Shown here: positions 24,182-34,411 of the stretch, in pieces
How positions within the stretch are numbered: position 1 is the stretch's first letter
How the letters are laid out: every line of letters begins with the position of its first letter
The notes under the pieces: generated by a model
What the model saw: the letters and a program-made list of their open reading frames with translations, nothing else
What the model was told of the DNA's origin: nothing
Databases searched by the model: none
Assembly: GCA_009746045.1 (NCBI GenBank)
Contig: RPFO01000333.1
Coordinates: 2,037,464 to 2,101,463, forward strand
Direction of reading: 5' to 3'
Length of the DNA stretch: 64,000 nucleotides
Source of the DNA: Mesostigma viride
Lineage: Eukaryota; Streptophyta; Mesostigmatophyceae; Mesostigmatales; Mesostigmataceae
Made by a program: the position numbers and the translations under genes

Positions 24182-25258
24182 GCCAGGGGTGCAGGTCGCC
24201 AACGATTTCTGGCATGGCGGGGCGAAAACGGAGATTCGGCTGGCGGACATCATCTATGCAGACGACACCACCCTCATCGAGGGCACTGAGCACACTTGTG
24301 CAGACGCGACTTGACTGCCCAGCAATCGAGGCCCGTGTAGTGGGGCTTGAGGTCAGCAAGAAGACAGAGGCTCTGGCGATTGGGCTCACTCAGCCACCTC
24401 CCGACCTCTTTCTACTTGATGGCTCTCGCGTCCTGTATCGGGACCGCGTCAAGTTGCTGGGTAGCTTACTCCCCAGCTGCGAGGCCGATGTGGACCACCG
24501 TATCTCCCTCGCCTGGCACGCTTTACGCCAATACCGGGCCCTGTGGCGCAAGCCCTTGGGCAAGCTAGAGAAACAGGACCTGTTTAACTGAGGCCCTGGT
24601 CCTCCCTGTTCTCTCGTACGGGGCCGAGACGTGGACTCTCACCGCCGACCTTGCCAGCAAGTTGGACAGCGCGGTCACCAACATGCTGCGGTCAATTTTC
24701 CGTGTTGGATACGCTGCCCATGTCCACAAGGAGGACTTGTACATACCTCGGCATGCCACTTATCACCAGCACCATCAAGCAGCGGCGCCGGCTGCTACTA
24801 GTAGAGCACTTTGCTCGCATCAACCAGCTAGACACCTCACGTGGCCCCTCTGCAGGGCTGCGCACCGCCCAGCCGGGCAGGCACCTCCTCACGTACGTGG
24901 GCCGTGCCTATATAGCCAGGTTCGACGCCGCAAGGCCCGCACCTCCAAAGAGCAGCTCGTAGAGGACATGGGATCGAGGCCTAGGCCTCTCCTTGATTTG
25001 GAAAGAGATGATGGACAAGGCCAAGTGGGCCCAGGTCATAGAGGACAACAAGCCCCCTGCAGTGGGGAAGGAGCGTGTTTGCAAACGCGGGAGGCATGCT
25101 AGACAAGACCCCAGGGTCGCGAGCACCATAGATATAGAATATTGTTTTTCGTAGATAGCTTAGACCAGTAGACTTGTGTGTACCCATCCATCTACCCATC
25201 CACCGGGGTTAGTGCTCCGTGACTCCCCAACGGGAGCACAAGTTTAATTAATTAATTA
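24182..25258 (+). pseudogene. LINE-A 3' part (polymerase to tail)
   Basis: Starts inside the polymerase domain just before IRLADIIYADDTTL (catalytic YADD near 24255), continues through GLEVSKKTEALAIG and VLYRDRVKLLGSLLPSCEAD, then has a stop after KQDLFN (24591). Frameshifted but recognisable C-terminal codons and the LINE-A 3' region follow. The hairpin GACTCCCCAACGGGAGCAC lies near 25220 and the TTAA tail at 25243-25258. The 5' end is replaced by the CCCA array, so no conventional truncation point is visible. Confidence 0.8.
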
Positions 25259-25394
25259 ATACAACACCAGATGTGCTCCGCGAACGTCCCCGAGAGGTTC
25301 CCTCGTGTTATAATCTGGCCAGCCGGTGCCAGCATGTGCGGAATTCTGTTCAAAAAGATAGAGCGGCGCTGTAACAGTCTACATTCATGAATTC

Positions 25395-25585
25395 AGAAAT
25401 TCGCCCTGAAGTAACAGTAGAGGACAGCTCGGATGAGGATTACATCCCCATCTAGTGCTTAACGGTTGGGGGATGATGCAGGCGATATTTGTTTATACTT
25501 TTGTGTAATTATTTTTCTAATGAGATTAGCATAGTACTCCGTGGCATGCCTTTGCGCATGACACGCAAGTACTTACTTACTTAAC
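25395..25585 (+). mobile_element. LINE-B 3' fragment
   Basis: Begins at codons for VEDSSDEDYIPI followed by the stop, then the 3' untranslated region and a short TTAC tail. A strongly 5'-truncated copy, about 190 bp. Confidence 0.8.
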
Positions 25586-26727
25586 TGTGTCTTACTTACA
25601 TAACATGTGACAACAACAGCCATGACTGCACATCATGCCATTAGATAACCAAACAACATAGATACAACATATTACTGGTCAGAACAACCTTGAAGGAGTA
25701 ACATATACAGTCTAGACTGTGAAAGCAGTCTAGACTGTATATGGGCCTTACTTATCTCACTCACTCCATGACCACTTGACTCATACATGACACTCACTAC
25801 ATGACTACTTAACTCACTCACTGCATGACATCCATCGGACCCCAATTTAACTCACTCACTGCATGACATCCATCGGACCCCAATCTATGAATTGACCAAC
25901 GAACATTGCGAGGACCCTAATACCTAATACAATCCCATGGTGTCGAGACCCCAAGCGCTGGGTGCTCTGGCGCCCTTTCCCTACGGGCAAAACCATTCAA
26001 ATGCCCCGAGCAGCCGACACCTGTCCGCAATCAGCCGAATACCCATGCACAAGTGCATCAGGAAAAACGCCCCATGTTGAGACACACGGCGGCCCAGAAC
26101 TATTTGATGCTAGCATGCACGTTGGGCGTCCGATACCACCAGGAATACTGGTGCTGATGCCGTGCAGGTGCTAGTAGTCAGCACTACGAAAAACAGTCGG
26201 TACTCATAGGTGGCAGGCAGGCCCATATTGGCAGGTGCGCCCGCATGAACAAAGCAGTTTCTTCAGGCTAAGGACCAAGACCAGGGCATCCAAGCCGCGT
26301 GGGGCAGTATGTGCCTTCAGCTGTGAACCACGAAAACTGCCTGATCTTGAGGGAGAACAGGTCAACAAGTGCTCATGGAACGTCAACCTGGCATGCTAGA
26401 ATTTGCACATGCAGAACCCTTTCCCCCCCCCCCTCCCTGGGGCTTCATGGCTGGCCCTTGGGAGGAAACGTCAGGCAGGAAACATTGTGATGTGGCTCCG
26501 TCCTCAATTACCCGAGAGGGGCCTCCCAGCGAACACGCCTTTAGGGGATCGTTTGACCTCAACGTGGCTCTCACGACTGCGGGCAGTCACCCGCCACGAG
26601 GCAGATTCGGTTCGATAGCAGAGGAAGGCATGGACACATGGCCAAAAGGTACACGGGATTGCTGCGCCATCGTGACTTTAAGCATCGGGGCTTAGGAGGA
26701 CTCCCACGGAGAGGAAGGCGGCTGACG
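25586..26727. other. Spacer downstream of ELF4-like gene
   Basis: No protein recognised. It holds an 18-bp inverted repeat (25702-25743) and a direct duplication of about 40 bp with TGCATGACATCCATCGGACC near 25822 and 25860. Part of it may be the 3' untranslated region of the minus-strand gene that ends at 26728. Confidence 0.4.
25702..25743. repeat. Perfect 18-bp hairpin
   Basis: Arms CATATACAGTCTAGACTG and its exact complement are separated by TGAAAG. The core AGTCTAGACT is itself palindromic. Function unknown. Confidence 0.8.
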
Positions 26728-27139
26728 TCATGCCTCCCCTAACGAGCTGAAGAAACTAGAAGACACATCTTTATACAGATTCATCACCTGCGCACATCCC
26801 CCCAAAATGGAAACAGTGGAAAGGACCAAAAAGAAGAAGAGGGCGGCGGTGGGGCGGGGTGAGACGCAGGGATAAAATTGCAAAAAGTGGTGGTACAAAG
26901 AACGTCGCAATACGCATTGAAGGGTGGCTGCAATCAATGCCCACCTGTACGATGTTGCTGTTGAGCTCCCGAATCAATACGACATTCCTGGCAAGACCTT
27001 CAGCGTTGCGCAGCTGATGGTTTTGCTTTATCTCGTTAATCAGCAGGCGATTGCGGTCGAGGATTGCCTGGACCGAATTGAATTTCTCAAAACCAGGCCA
27101 ATGATCAGGATCCTGCTTTTGCCGGCCCGCAGATGCCAT
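26728..27139 (-). CDS. ELF4-family (EARLY FLOWERING 4) clock protein, two exons
   Basis: Exon 1 (27139-26945) and exon 2 (26787-26728) join through a GT-AG intron (26944-26788), giving about 84 residues. The ELF4 domain is nearly complete: WPGFEKFNSVQAILDRNRLL, INEIKQNHQLRNAEGLARNV, VLIRELNSNIVQ, then exon 2 VMNLYKDVSSSFFSSLGEA and stop. In plants ELF4 is a small, all-helical partner of ELF3 in the evening complex of the circadian clock, and related proteins occur in green algae. The spliced exon 2 continues the family pattern (V-x-LY-x-D-S-S-F) exactly, which supports the intron. The start is the in-frame ATG at 27139. The frame stays open to 27238 but without another ATG, so a further 5' exon with an acceptor near 27170 is possible. 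This is one of two clear cellular genes in the window. Confidence 0.8.
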
Positions 27140-27415
27140 CTTGTCAAATTGCGCCGCCACTTCGTCAACCTTTCTAATCAAGGGAAATTGATGAAGGACT
27201 TCATGCACGTGTTCATCGCAAAATGCAAGTTTACCCACTATTCAGCGAGGGCTCCTCACGGGCATGGCAAGAGCCGGGACCATTAGGTTAGACGTTCTTC
27301 ATGGCGAGCCCACTCGATTTTATTAGTCGAGACGAGTGCAGCCAGGTGGGATATTTAAGAACCGCGATGGGTACAGATTTTCGATCGCGGGGGTTCATAA
27401 TAACTCGTTCAGAGA

Positions 27416-27523
27416 ATGACGACCATTTCCGGGAAAATGGGTGTTCCGGAGAAAGGCGACCAGTTCAATTGGCACTCCGGCTTGAAGTTCCTGGAACAAC
27501 TACCTGCCCACTCCTGGCCCAGC

Positions 27524-27530
<7 letters not shown>
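27416..27530 (+). CDS. Possible first exon of a divergent gene, unrecognised
   Basis: ATG at 27416 opens a frame with ordinary composition (TTISGKMGVPEKGDQFNWHS then GLKFLEQLPAHSW) before it enters a TTG array. It faces away from the ELF4-like gene with about 280 bp between start codons, which could be a shared promoter. No domain recognised and no continuation found, so it may be a truncated gene or chance. Confidence 0.25.
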
Positions 27531-27563
<33 letters not shown>

Positions 27564-27565
27564 GC
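27524..27565. repeat. (TTG)n microsatellite
   Basis: About 14 TTG units followed by CCCACGCCGCACATGGGC. On the minus strand this reads as a short conserved end (CTGCTGCCCATGTGCGG) with a CAA tail. A related end with a different tail occurs at 47900, so it may be the 3' end of another retroposon family. Confidence 0.8.
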
Positions 27566-27630
27566 CCACGCCGCACATGGGCAGCAGAGATTTGGAAAGG
27601 CCCTGCCCAGTGCCCACTTGGGCAACGTTC

Positions 27631-27750
27631 AATTCAATTCAGTTCAGTTCAGTTCAGTTCAGTTCAGTTCAGTTCAGTTCAGTTCAGTTCAGTTAAGTTA
27701 AGTTCAGTTCATTTAAGTTCATTTCATTTCATTTCAGTTCAGTTCAGTTC
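27631..27750. repeat. (AGTTC)n microsatellite
   Basis: Pentanucleotide array with some ATTTC and AAGTT variants, preceded by GCCCACTTGGGCAACG, a short hairpin. Confidence 0.85.
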
Positions 27751-29143
27751 ACCAACTTGGGCAACGATGTACAGCAAGAAACAACTGAAATGAACTGAAC
27801 AGCAAGAAAGTGTCAGTGTCCTGGCCCTCGGGCCTCGGCGGTTTCCAAATCTCTGCTCATGTGGGCAACACAACAACAACAGCAAGGACTAAGGAAGGTG
27901 ATCTGAGGCTGACTAACTAACTGACTGACACGCCTGATTTGAACACAATCATTCCCGCCTTAACCCCTCATTGGTCCCATTTAAAGCCGAAAAATCGGCT
28001 GCAAAATGCTAAATTTGCAAACCACCCCACACCCAACCTACCAACATCCAAGGGCTGTCCTTGGGGGTCAAGCATGTCCATGAGTTGCCCTTCGGGGTGA
28101 GCTATCACAACCTAACATATCTGCAGGGTAGGCCATAGAAAACTACCGCCAAAGTTAGGGGGGTCAAGACGCGCGTTTTCATTTTTGGTAGAATGTGCAT
28201 TTTGAATTATGTTATAAGACCTAGGCACCTACCACTTCAGGGATGATAAACAAATAGTTGCTGAACAGTTTGAGCCATTGGGGTCATCATTTGGGTGGGT
28301 ATACCAGCAGTTACACCCAGTACAGCCCATAGGGGTACCGTTGGTAAAAAGCAACCAAGGGGGTAGGGGTGGGCATACTACCTACTAATACCTACTAATA
28401 TGGCCCCCAACCATGCCATACAATACATTTCCCTTCCACAATGATGGGGAAACATAACTGCATCATCACACTGCCCTTACATGGCACCTATGTGCAGGTG
28501 CCACCTTGTCCATGCACGTACGGTAGGTAACGTGGTACGGATACCCTACGCAAGGCATACATTATAGGAGGCAGCCACCAACAAACTAGTGACGTTGAGC
28601 CTATTTCAGCCTGCCCTAGCAAGGATAAACTAGGCCTAAGCTGCTATAGCTTGCCAGGTGATGGCCAGCACACCTGGTGGCACATGCTGTCAATGGGAAG
28701 CTTTTACTCACCAGTTACGTGCTTGATGATGCCACAGAGACCAGCCAACTGCCTCACAATCATGCAATATGTGTATGGGAAATGTATAACAAACATATAT
28801 GGAGGTATTCAAACCCATACAGCATCTAAAACTTATCACTATCACACTGTGGCAGGTCAACTGACTGAGGGAAGCATCTAAGAAGGGTGTTTTAGAAAGG
28901 GGCCAGGCCAGGGTCAAGAAAGAGCATGAATAATGCAAAAAGAATGTGCTACACAAGCTAGAACATATATATAAATGTCAAACATCGATAGTAAAACGAT
29001 GCTGAAGCTTTACCAGGCATGGATGGCGTTACCTTGGCCCAGGCGGTGGCCGCAAAATGGCGCATTTCGGCACACCAAAGTTGTGCAGCATGGTCGCTAG
29101 ATTCGGCGATTTCTTGCCACCCTTGCACGTTTATGACTACTAT

Positions 29144-31097
29144 TGAATTGAATTGTAACATAACTCCGTTGGGAGTATATGTAGCACATAGCCCAGAGAA
29201 GGGGCATATGGCCTATCATACATTCTAAGCTACTTCCTGCAAGGGTGGGAATGTAAACAACACTTGCTCTAGGTGCACTAGGGCACCTGCACCACCCAGA
29301 GTTTCAGGCAACACCCAGCGAAGGGGAGCCTGTCATAGGTGGGGAAGATCAACATGGCTATACAAGAGCTAGGACATGGCTTCTCTACAGAGAGCATCTC
29401 TCTGCATGGCATAGCATAACTAAATAAAGCTAGGCATCATCTGGAGTGTGGCACATCATAGGCACACATGTACATGATTAAATAAAGCGCGTGGCTTAGC
29501 TGGGATAGTGCCTCTAGGAGGCGTACATGTACATGGCCACGGTCTATCTATTCTACACTACTACTGCTGTATTCCCCTAAGCTGGGGCGTCTGGAGTCGC
29601 TGGGGCCGCGGGGGTCGCCTGCCAGGGCTTGTGGCCGACGTAGATGGCCGCCCCCTTCCAGTACACCGGCTGGCCCGCCTTGGTCTGCCGGAGCTGGAGG
29701 TAGGTCGGCCATAGCTCCCGTCGCCGTTGTTGCTGCGCCAGGGTCAGGTCGTCATCAAGGGTGAAGAGAGTCTTCTCGAGCCGCTTGCGGCGTCTGAGAA
29801 AAGAAATCTTGTCCGCCGGGGTCTTAAAGGTGAGAAGGAGCGGGGGCGGCCCTGCCTTACCCCGCGCGCGGGGAAGGCGGTGGGCGGCCAGCTCGATCTC
29901 ACCAGTAAGGCCCATGCGATCAAGGATTTCTCTCTCAAAAGCACGTGCAAGCTTCTCGGAATTCTCACCTTCCTCCATCTTGAGATTCTTGACAATGACG
30001 TTAAGGCTGCGCTTGGCGAGCTCGGCCTCCTCGCGGAGGTCAAGCGTCTGCCGCTGGAGCTGTGCTGCGACGGCGGAGGTGGTGGAGGTGGTGTGCTGCT
30101 TAAGCATGTCCGCCCAGGTCGTGATGGGAGGAGCATCGCCGGCCAGGCCAGCCGGGGCTGGCTTGGCGGCAATGTCCTTCACCGCCTGGGCGGTGAGGCC
30201 TGCGGTGTTCTGCAGAACCTCGATAGCGATGGCGTTGTCCTTAAGACGCTGGTCGATGTCGCGGAGCTGGGCGGTGATGGAGTCGGAGGGGGGGGGGGGG
30301 GAGGAGGCGAGGAGGGTGGCGGTGGCGGCGGCGGTGGCGGTGGGGATTTTGGGGAGCTCAGCAGCCATCTTACGACCCATGACTTCCATTTCGCAAGAAA
30401 GGGGCGTCACATGCTGTGTGAGGATGCGGAGGAGGGCGAATTCGGTCTAGGGGACGGGTTGCCAGAGGTCCGCGGAACAGCGTTGAAGGATGGAAAAGAG
30501 GGCGGCAAGCTGAAGGCGCGGTCGCGACCAGCCAGACAGGTCAGCCGAGCGGAGCTGAAACTGGCCGTCAGACTGGCTGCGGAAACATTTGTGGCGTTGG
30601 AGGCGTTGGCACAGGTCAAGAAGGGAGGCATACGACCCATAAAACAGGAGCTCCAGCATCCGGATGTGTGGCTTGTCGAAATAGCCAGGTCTGCGGACGT
30701 CGAAGGTGGAAAATAACTCGTCAACGTCAAAGTCGGTCTCAGACCAGCTAGGTTCGGTGGGGCGGCTGCGTTTGGGCTCGGGCGAGGCTGAAGGCGAGGC
30801 AGGAAGCCCGGGAGGGTGCTGGACGACCACCAGTGCGCGACTAGTGTCATCGCTGACTGCCGGGCCTGAGGGCGAGGCTGCAGCCGGAGCTGCAGACGTA
30901 TTTTCATTGCCGAGCGCAGCCGTCAGGCTGCGTTGCGTCGATAAGCGTTTGCTCATCGTATATTGCGTAATAGCGTCGGAAAATTATATCAGCATGTGCG
31001 TCTTAGAAAGACGAAGCGATTGTGATATTCACGACTAAATTCGGTGCTCAAACGTGAAAGTTATGAGCTCCGCCGTCAGCCATGGCTACCTCGTGCC
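29144..31097 (-). mobile_element. Half-LINE H2, full length, in MITE
   Basis: Same layout as H1: 5' leader (31097 down to 30957), ORF1-type frame, 3' region, ACTCCCAACGGAGT hairpin near 29165 and GAATT tail. Target-site duplications ATGACTACTAT lie at 29133-29143 and 31098-31108. The unoccupied form of this site is at 12215-12225 in MITE copy 1. The leader is slightly shorter than in H1, ending at the CGAGGTAGCC region. Confidence 0.92.
29577..30956 (-). pseudogene. Half-LINE H2 ORF1-type gene, one in-frame stop
   Basis: A 460-codon frame from ATG at 30956 to the end at 29577 with a single TAG at 30447-30449 (after residue 169), both halves in the same frame. The C-terminal half is almost identical to H4 (PAPAGLAGDAPPITTWADML, LKMEEGENSEKLARAFEREI, TLDDDLTLAQQQRRRELWPT). 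Residues about 70-170 differ strongly (FDVRRPGYFDKPHIRMLELL). A run of G at 30290-30301 encodes prolines on the coding strand and is a likely slippage site. One nonsense mutation in otherwise clean coding sequence suggests recent loss. Confidence 0.8.
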
Positions 31098-31636
31098 ATG
31101 ACTACTATGTATCATAATAAGTACAAAGAAACCAATATATCCTTTAAAATACGCCGGAAAGGTATTGCTGTCAACGTTTCTATCGTCCGGCCTGATCGCA
31201 GTTTTTTCCAGCAAGAACGCTGCCGACACCTATCAAATGGCATTCCCGCGAACCAAAAATTGGCCTGTAGCATCTTTAGGACGTATAAAATCAATTTCCT
31301 AAGTTTGGCCAGAAAATTCGAACGCAAACGTAAATGCCATGCGTGGGCGCAAGCCGCCATGGCCAGGTCGTCGTTTTCCGAAATGCACGTTTTACGTGAA
31401 AAAGTACCCTGACCCCTTGTACTTTGACCGGCCAGAACACCTCTATAACTTTGTCAGAAGTATGCGAACCCTAGTACCATGCTGTGAGGAAAATTATAAA
31501 CTTTCGATCTTCTCAGCTAAACTTTTCCTAATTCTCAATAGTTTTCGCGCAATTTGGTCCCCCGCGGAGCAGCCGATGCATCGGCTGCAAGTCGATTTTT
31601 GGCGGAAAATCGGCTGCAAGACCAATGAGGGGTTAA

Positions 31637-32097
31637 GTTGGGTTGGCTTAGGTTGGGTTCACGCCGTTGCAGTTGGCGGCATGGCGAACCCAACTTCAGG
31701 CTGCTGTCTGTACTAGCAAAAACCCAACTTAAGGCGTGAAACGGCTTCTAGCCGTTTGGTGTGGCACTTTTTTTTTTTTAATCGGGGAAATCCTGGGGAC
31801 ATCAATGGGTATATTTATTATCCAATTATAGACCAGAGTTGGTTGTCTCCTTCAGTTGATAGACCATAGAGGTGAAATGGGAAATGTCTGGCACCGTGCA
31901 GCACTTGATGAGCCGTGATGACTGTTTTTGACTGCCGCGACTTGTGCCGGTGGCCCGCCTGTCAGTGTAGTCGGTGGGCCGGGCCGGGGCCGGGCGCCGG
32001 TGGTCGCCACTAGCCCGCGCCCGGCACCCAACCGACACTAACACGTCGTAGTGAGTCGTCGTATCCGGTCCTACTCATGCCTGCATAGTACTCCTAC
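31637..32097. other. Spacer with short inverted segments
   Basis: No gene or shared repeat recognised. It contains AACCCAACTT segments in both orientations (31637-31725) and a run of T at 31771. Confidence 0.35.
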
Positions 32098-32107
32098 ATA
32101 GTATGGA

Positions 32108-34117
32108 CCACGAGGTACATACTACGAGCCACGAGCCACGAGGTAGCCATGGCTGTCGGAGCTCATAACTTTCACGTTTGAGCACCGAATTTAGCCGTGA
32201 ATATCACAATCGCTTCGTCTTTCTAAGACGCACATGCTGATATAATTTTCCGACGCTATTACGCAATATATGGCGAGCAAACGCTCCTCCGCGCAACGCA
32301 GCCTGGCGGCTGCGCTCGGCAATGAAAATCCGGCTGCCGCTTCGGCTGCAGCTTCGCACACCGGCCCAGATGGCCACGGTGACACTAGTCGTGCACTGGT
32401 GCTCGCCCAGCTTCCCGGGCTTGCCTCGCCATCTGCCTCGCCTCATGAACCCAAGCGCAGTCGCTCTGCTGAGCCGCCTTGGAAAGAGATCTCCTTTGAC
32501 GTCAACAGCTCCGGCTACTGGCCCAACGCTGCCCAAGTTGGTTCATGGAAGACGTGTTTTACGGGTCACACGCCTCGCTTCTAGCCCTGTGCGTGTACCT
32601 CACGTCCCACAACCGTGGCCGCTGGCCTGGTGACGGCAAGCTCGTCGACCCCGCCGAGGCTCTCCCAATCATTCACCGCATGAGTCGCCCCAAGCTCCAA
32701 CGCTTCGCCCTCTGCTCCCTTGTTGGACGCTCCGAATCCGAGATCTGGGCTTCCCAACCGCCCCCCCCCACCTTCCCCACCGAAGCCACCATCCGCACCC
32801 TCCTCAAGGAGGCTTTCGAGCAGCACGTGACCCCTCTTGCCGCAGATGTGGCGGCAATTGGCGGCACGCTGGCTGCTGAGCTTCCCACCATCCCCACCGC
32901 CACCTCCACCCTCCTCGCCTCCCCCCCCCCCCCCCTCCGCCTCCACCGACTCCATCACCGCCCAGCTCCGTGACATCGACCAGCGCCTCAAGGATAATGC
33001 AATCGCTATCGAGGTCTTGCAGAACACAGCCGGCCTCACCGCCCAGGCAGTGAAGGACATTGCCGCCAAGCCAGCCACGGCTGGCCTGGCCGGCGATGCT
33101 CCTCCCATCACGACCTGGGCGGACATGCCTTAAGCAACACACCACCTCCACCACCTCCGCCGTCGCAGCCCAGCTCCAGCGGCAGACGCTTGACCTCCGC
33201 GAGGAGGCCGAGCTCGCCAAATGCAGCCTCAATGCCATCCTCAAGAACTTCGACATGGAAGAAGGTGAGAATTCCGAGAAGCTTGCACGTGCGTTTGAGA
33301 ACAAAATCCTTGCACGCATGGGCCTTCTTGGTGAGATCAAGCTGACCGCCCACCGCCTCCCCCGCGCGCGGGGTAAGGCAGCCTGGGCGCCTCCGCTTCT
33401 TCTCATCTTTGATAGCCCAGCGGACAAGATTTCGTTTCTCAGACGCCGCAAGCGGCTCGAGAATACTCACTTCACCGTGGACGACGACTTGACCCTGGCA
33501 CAGCAACAACGGCGACGGGAGCTATGGCCGACCTACCTCCAGCTCCGGCAGACCAAGGCGGGCCAGCCGGTGTACTGGAAGGGGGCGGCCATCTACGTCG
33601 GCCACAAGCCCTGGCAAGCGACCCCCTCGACCACCGCGGCCCCAGCAACTCCAGCCCCAGCTTACAATAGGGGAATACAGCAGCAGTAGTGTAGAATAGT
33701 TAGACAGTGGCCTTGTACATGCCCGCCTACTACAGGCACTATACCAGCTTAGGCCTAGCCTTTTTAGTCATGTACATGTGTGCCTATGATGAGCCACCCT
33801 CCAGATGATGCCTAGCTTTATTTAATTATGCAGTGCCCATGCAGGGAGTAACTCTCTGCTGAGACGCCATGCCATAGCTCTTGTACATATAGGGCTCCAT
33901 GATGATCTTCCCCCACATGCCACACTCCCCCTTAACTGGGCATAGCGCGATACATCATGAGGGTGCAGGTGCCTTGGTGCACCTCGAGCAAGTGTTGTTT
34001 ACATCCCCACCCTTGCAGGAAGTAGCCTAGGATGTATGATAGGCCATATGCCCCCTCTCAAGGGCTATGTGCTACATATACTCCCAACGGAGCTATGTTA
34101 CAATTCAATTCAATTCA
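32108..34117 (+). mobile_element. Half-LINE H3, full length
   Basis: Leader with CGAGCCACGAGCCACGAGG near 32125 and GCTCATAACTTTCACGTTTG, decayed ORF1-type gene, 3' region, hairpin ACTCCCAACGGAGC near 34079 and AATTC tail. Target-site duplications ATAGTATGGA lie at 32098-32107 and 34118-34127. Confidence 0.88.
32270..33690 (+). pseudogene. Half-LINE H3 ORF1-type gene, frameshifted
   Basis: Starts MASKRSSAQRSLAAALGNEN. Frame changes occur near 32550, in a run of C at 32922-32936, and near 33130 (an extra C in GACATGCCTTAAG compared with H4). The C-terminal block from 33140 to the stop (LDLREEAELAKCSLNAILKN, RGKAAWAPPLLLIF, TVDDDLTLAQQQRRRELWPT) is intact in one frame. It is related to H2 and H4 but more diverged. 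Confidence 0.8.
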
Positions 34118-34127
34118 ATAGTATGGA

Positions 34128-34411
34128 GAGCCGGACTGAGTTTGAACTCAGTCCTCTACCATCCGCCATGCACTGGGCCGCCTCCTCCGCGTCCTGAGCG
34201 TGCTCGTAGGCCTCCACGAGGGCGGCCTTGAGCACTGGTTTCTGCAGCAGGTCCCGGTTACGCTTGAGGCGGTGCCGGGCGGCCAGGACCTTGGGGTCCT
34301 GGCGGTAGAGCGGGCCGCGGCGGCGGCGGGGCATGGCCGGCAGGTGCCGGGCCGCCAGCAACGGGGCACGGGCCGCAAAGCCCGCAAAAATGGCGGCGTT
34401 GTGTCCAAAAA
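34128..34411 (-). pseudogene. LINE-C ORF2, middle fragment
   Basis: The minus strand encodes FAARAPLLAARHLPAMPRRR, then LAARHRLKRNRDLLQKPVLK and ALVEAYEHAQDAEEAAQ, which matches the LINE-A region between endonuclease and polymerase at 39550 (RQMLRRNRDPIAKPGLQAAL). It is separated from the endonuclease part by the 1.75-kb element at 34412-36163 and cut on its other side by H3. Confidence 0.6.

Larger units (their letters stand above)
27964..31632. mobile_element. TTAA-flanked piggyBac-like MITE, copy 2, split by half-LINE H2
   Basis: Reverse-complement copy of the MITE at 11691-13389. TTAA at 27960-27963 precedes CCCCTCATTGGTC, and GACCAATGAGGGG precedes TTAA at 31633-31636. The MITE parts are 27964-29132 and 31109-31632; H2 with its duplicated target lies between them. 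Sequence matches copy 1 closely, with a few point differences (for example near 28520). Confidence 0.85.

Noticed and set aside
21536-24591. Frames of 700-937 codons of Thr-His-Pro-Pro or Trp-Val-Gly-Gly
   Set aside because: The CCCA array lacks stops in several frames on both strands; only the LINE-A end at 24182 onwards is real coding remnant.
34128-34160. tRNA gene suggested by a GAGTTCAAACTC T-arm-like hairpin
   Set aside because: No acceptor, D or anticodon stem; the segment lies in LINE-C coding sequence next to the H3 target duplication.
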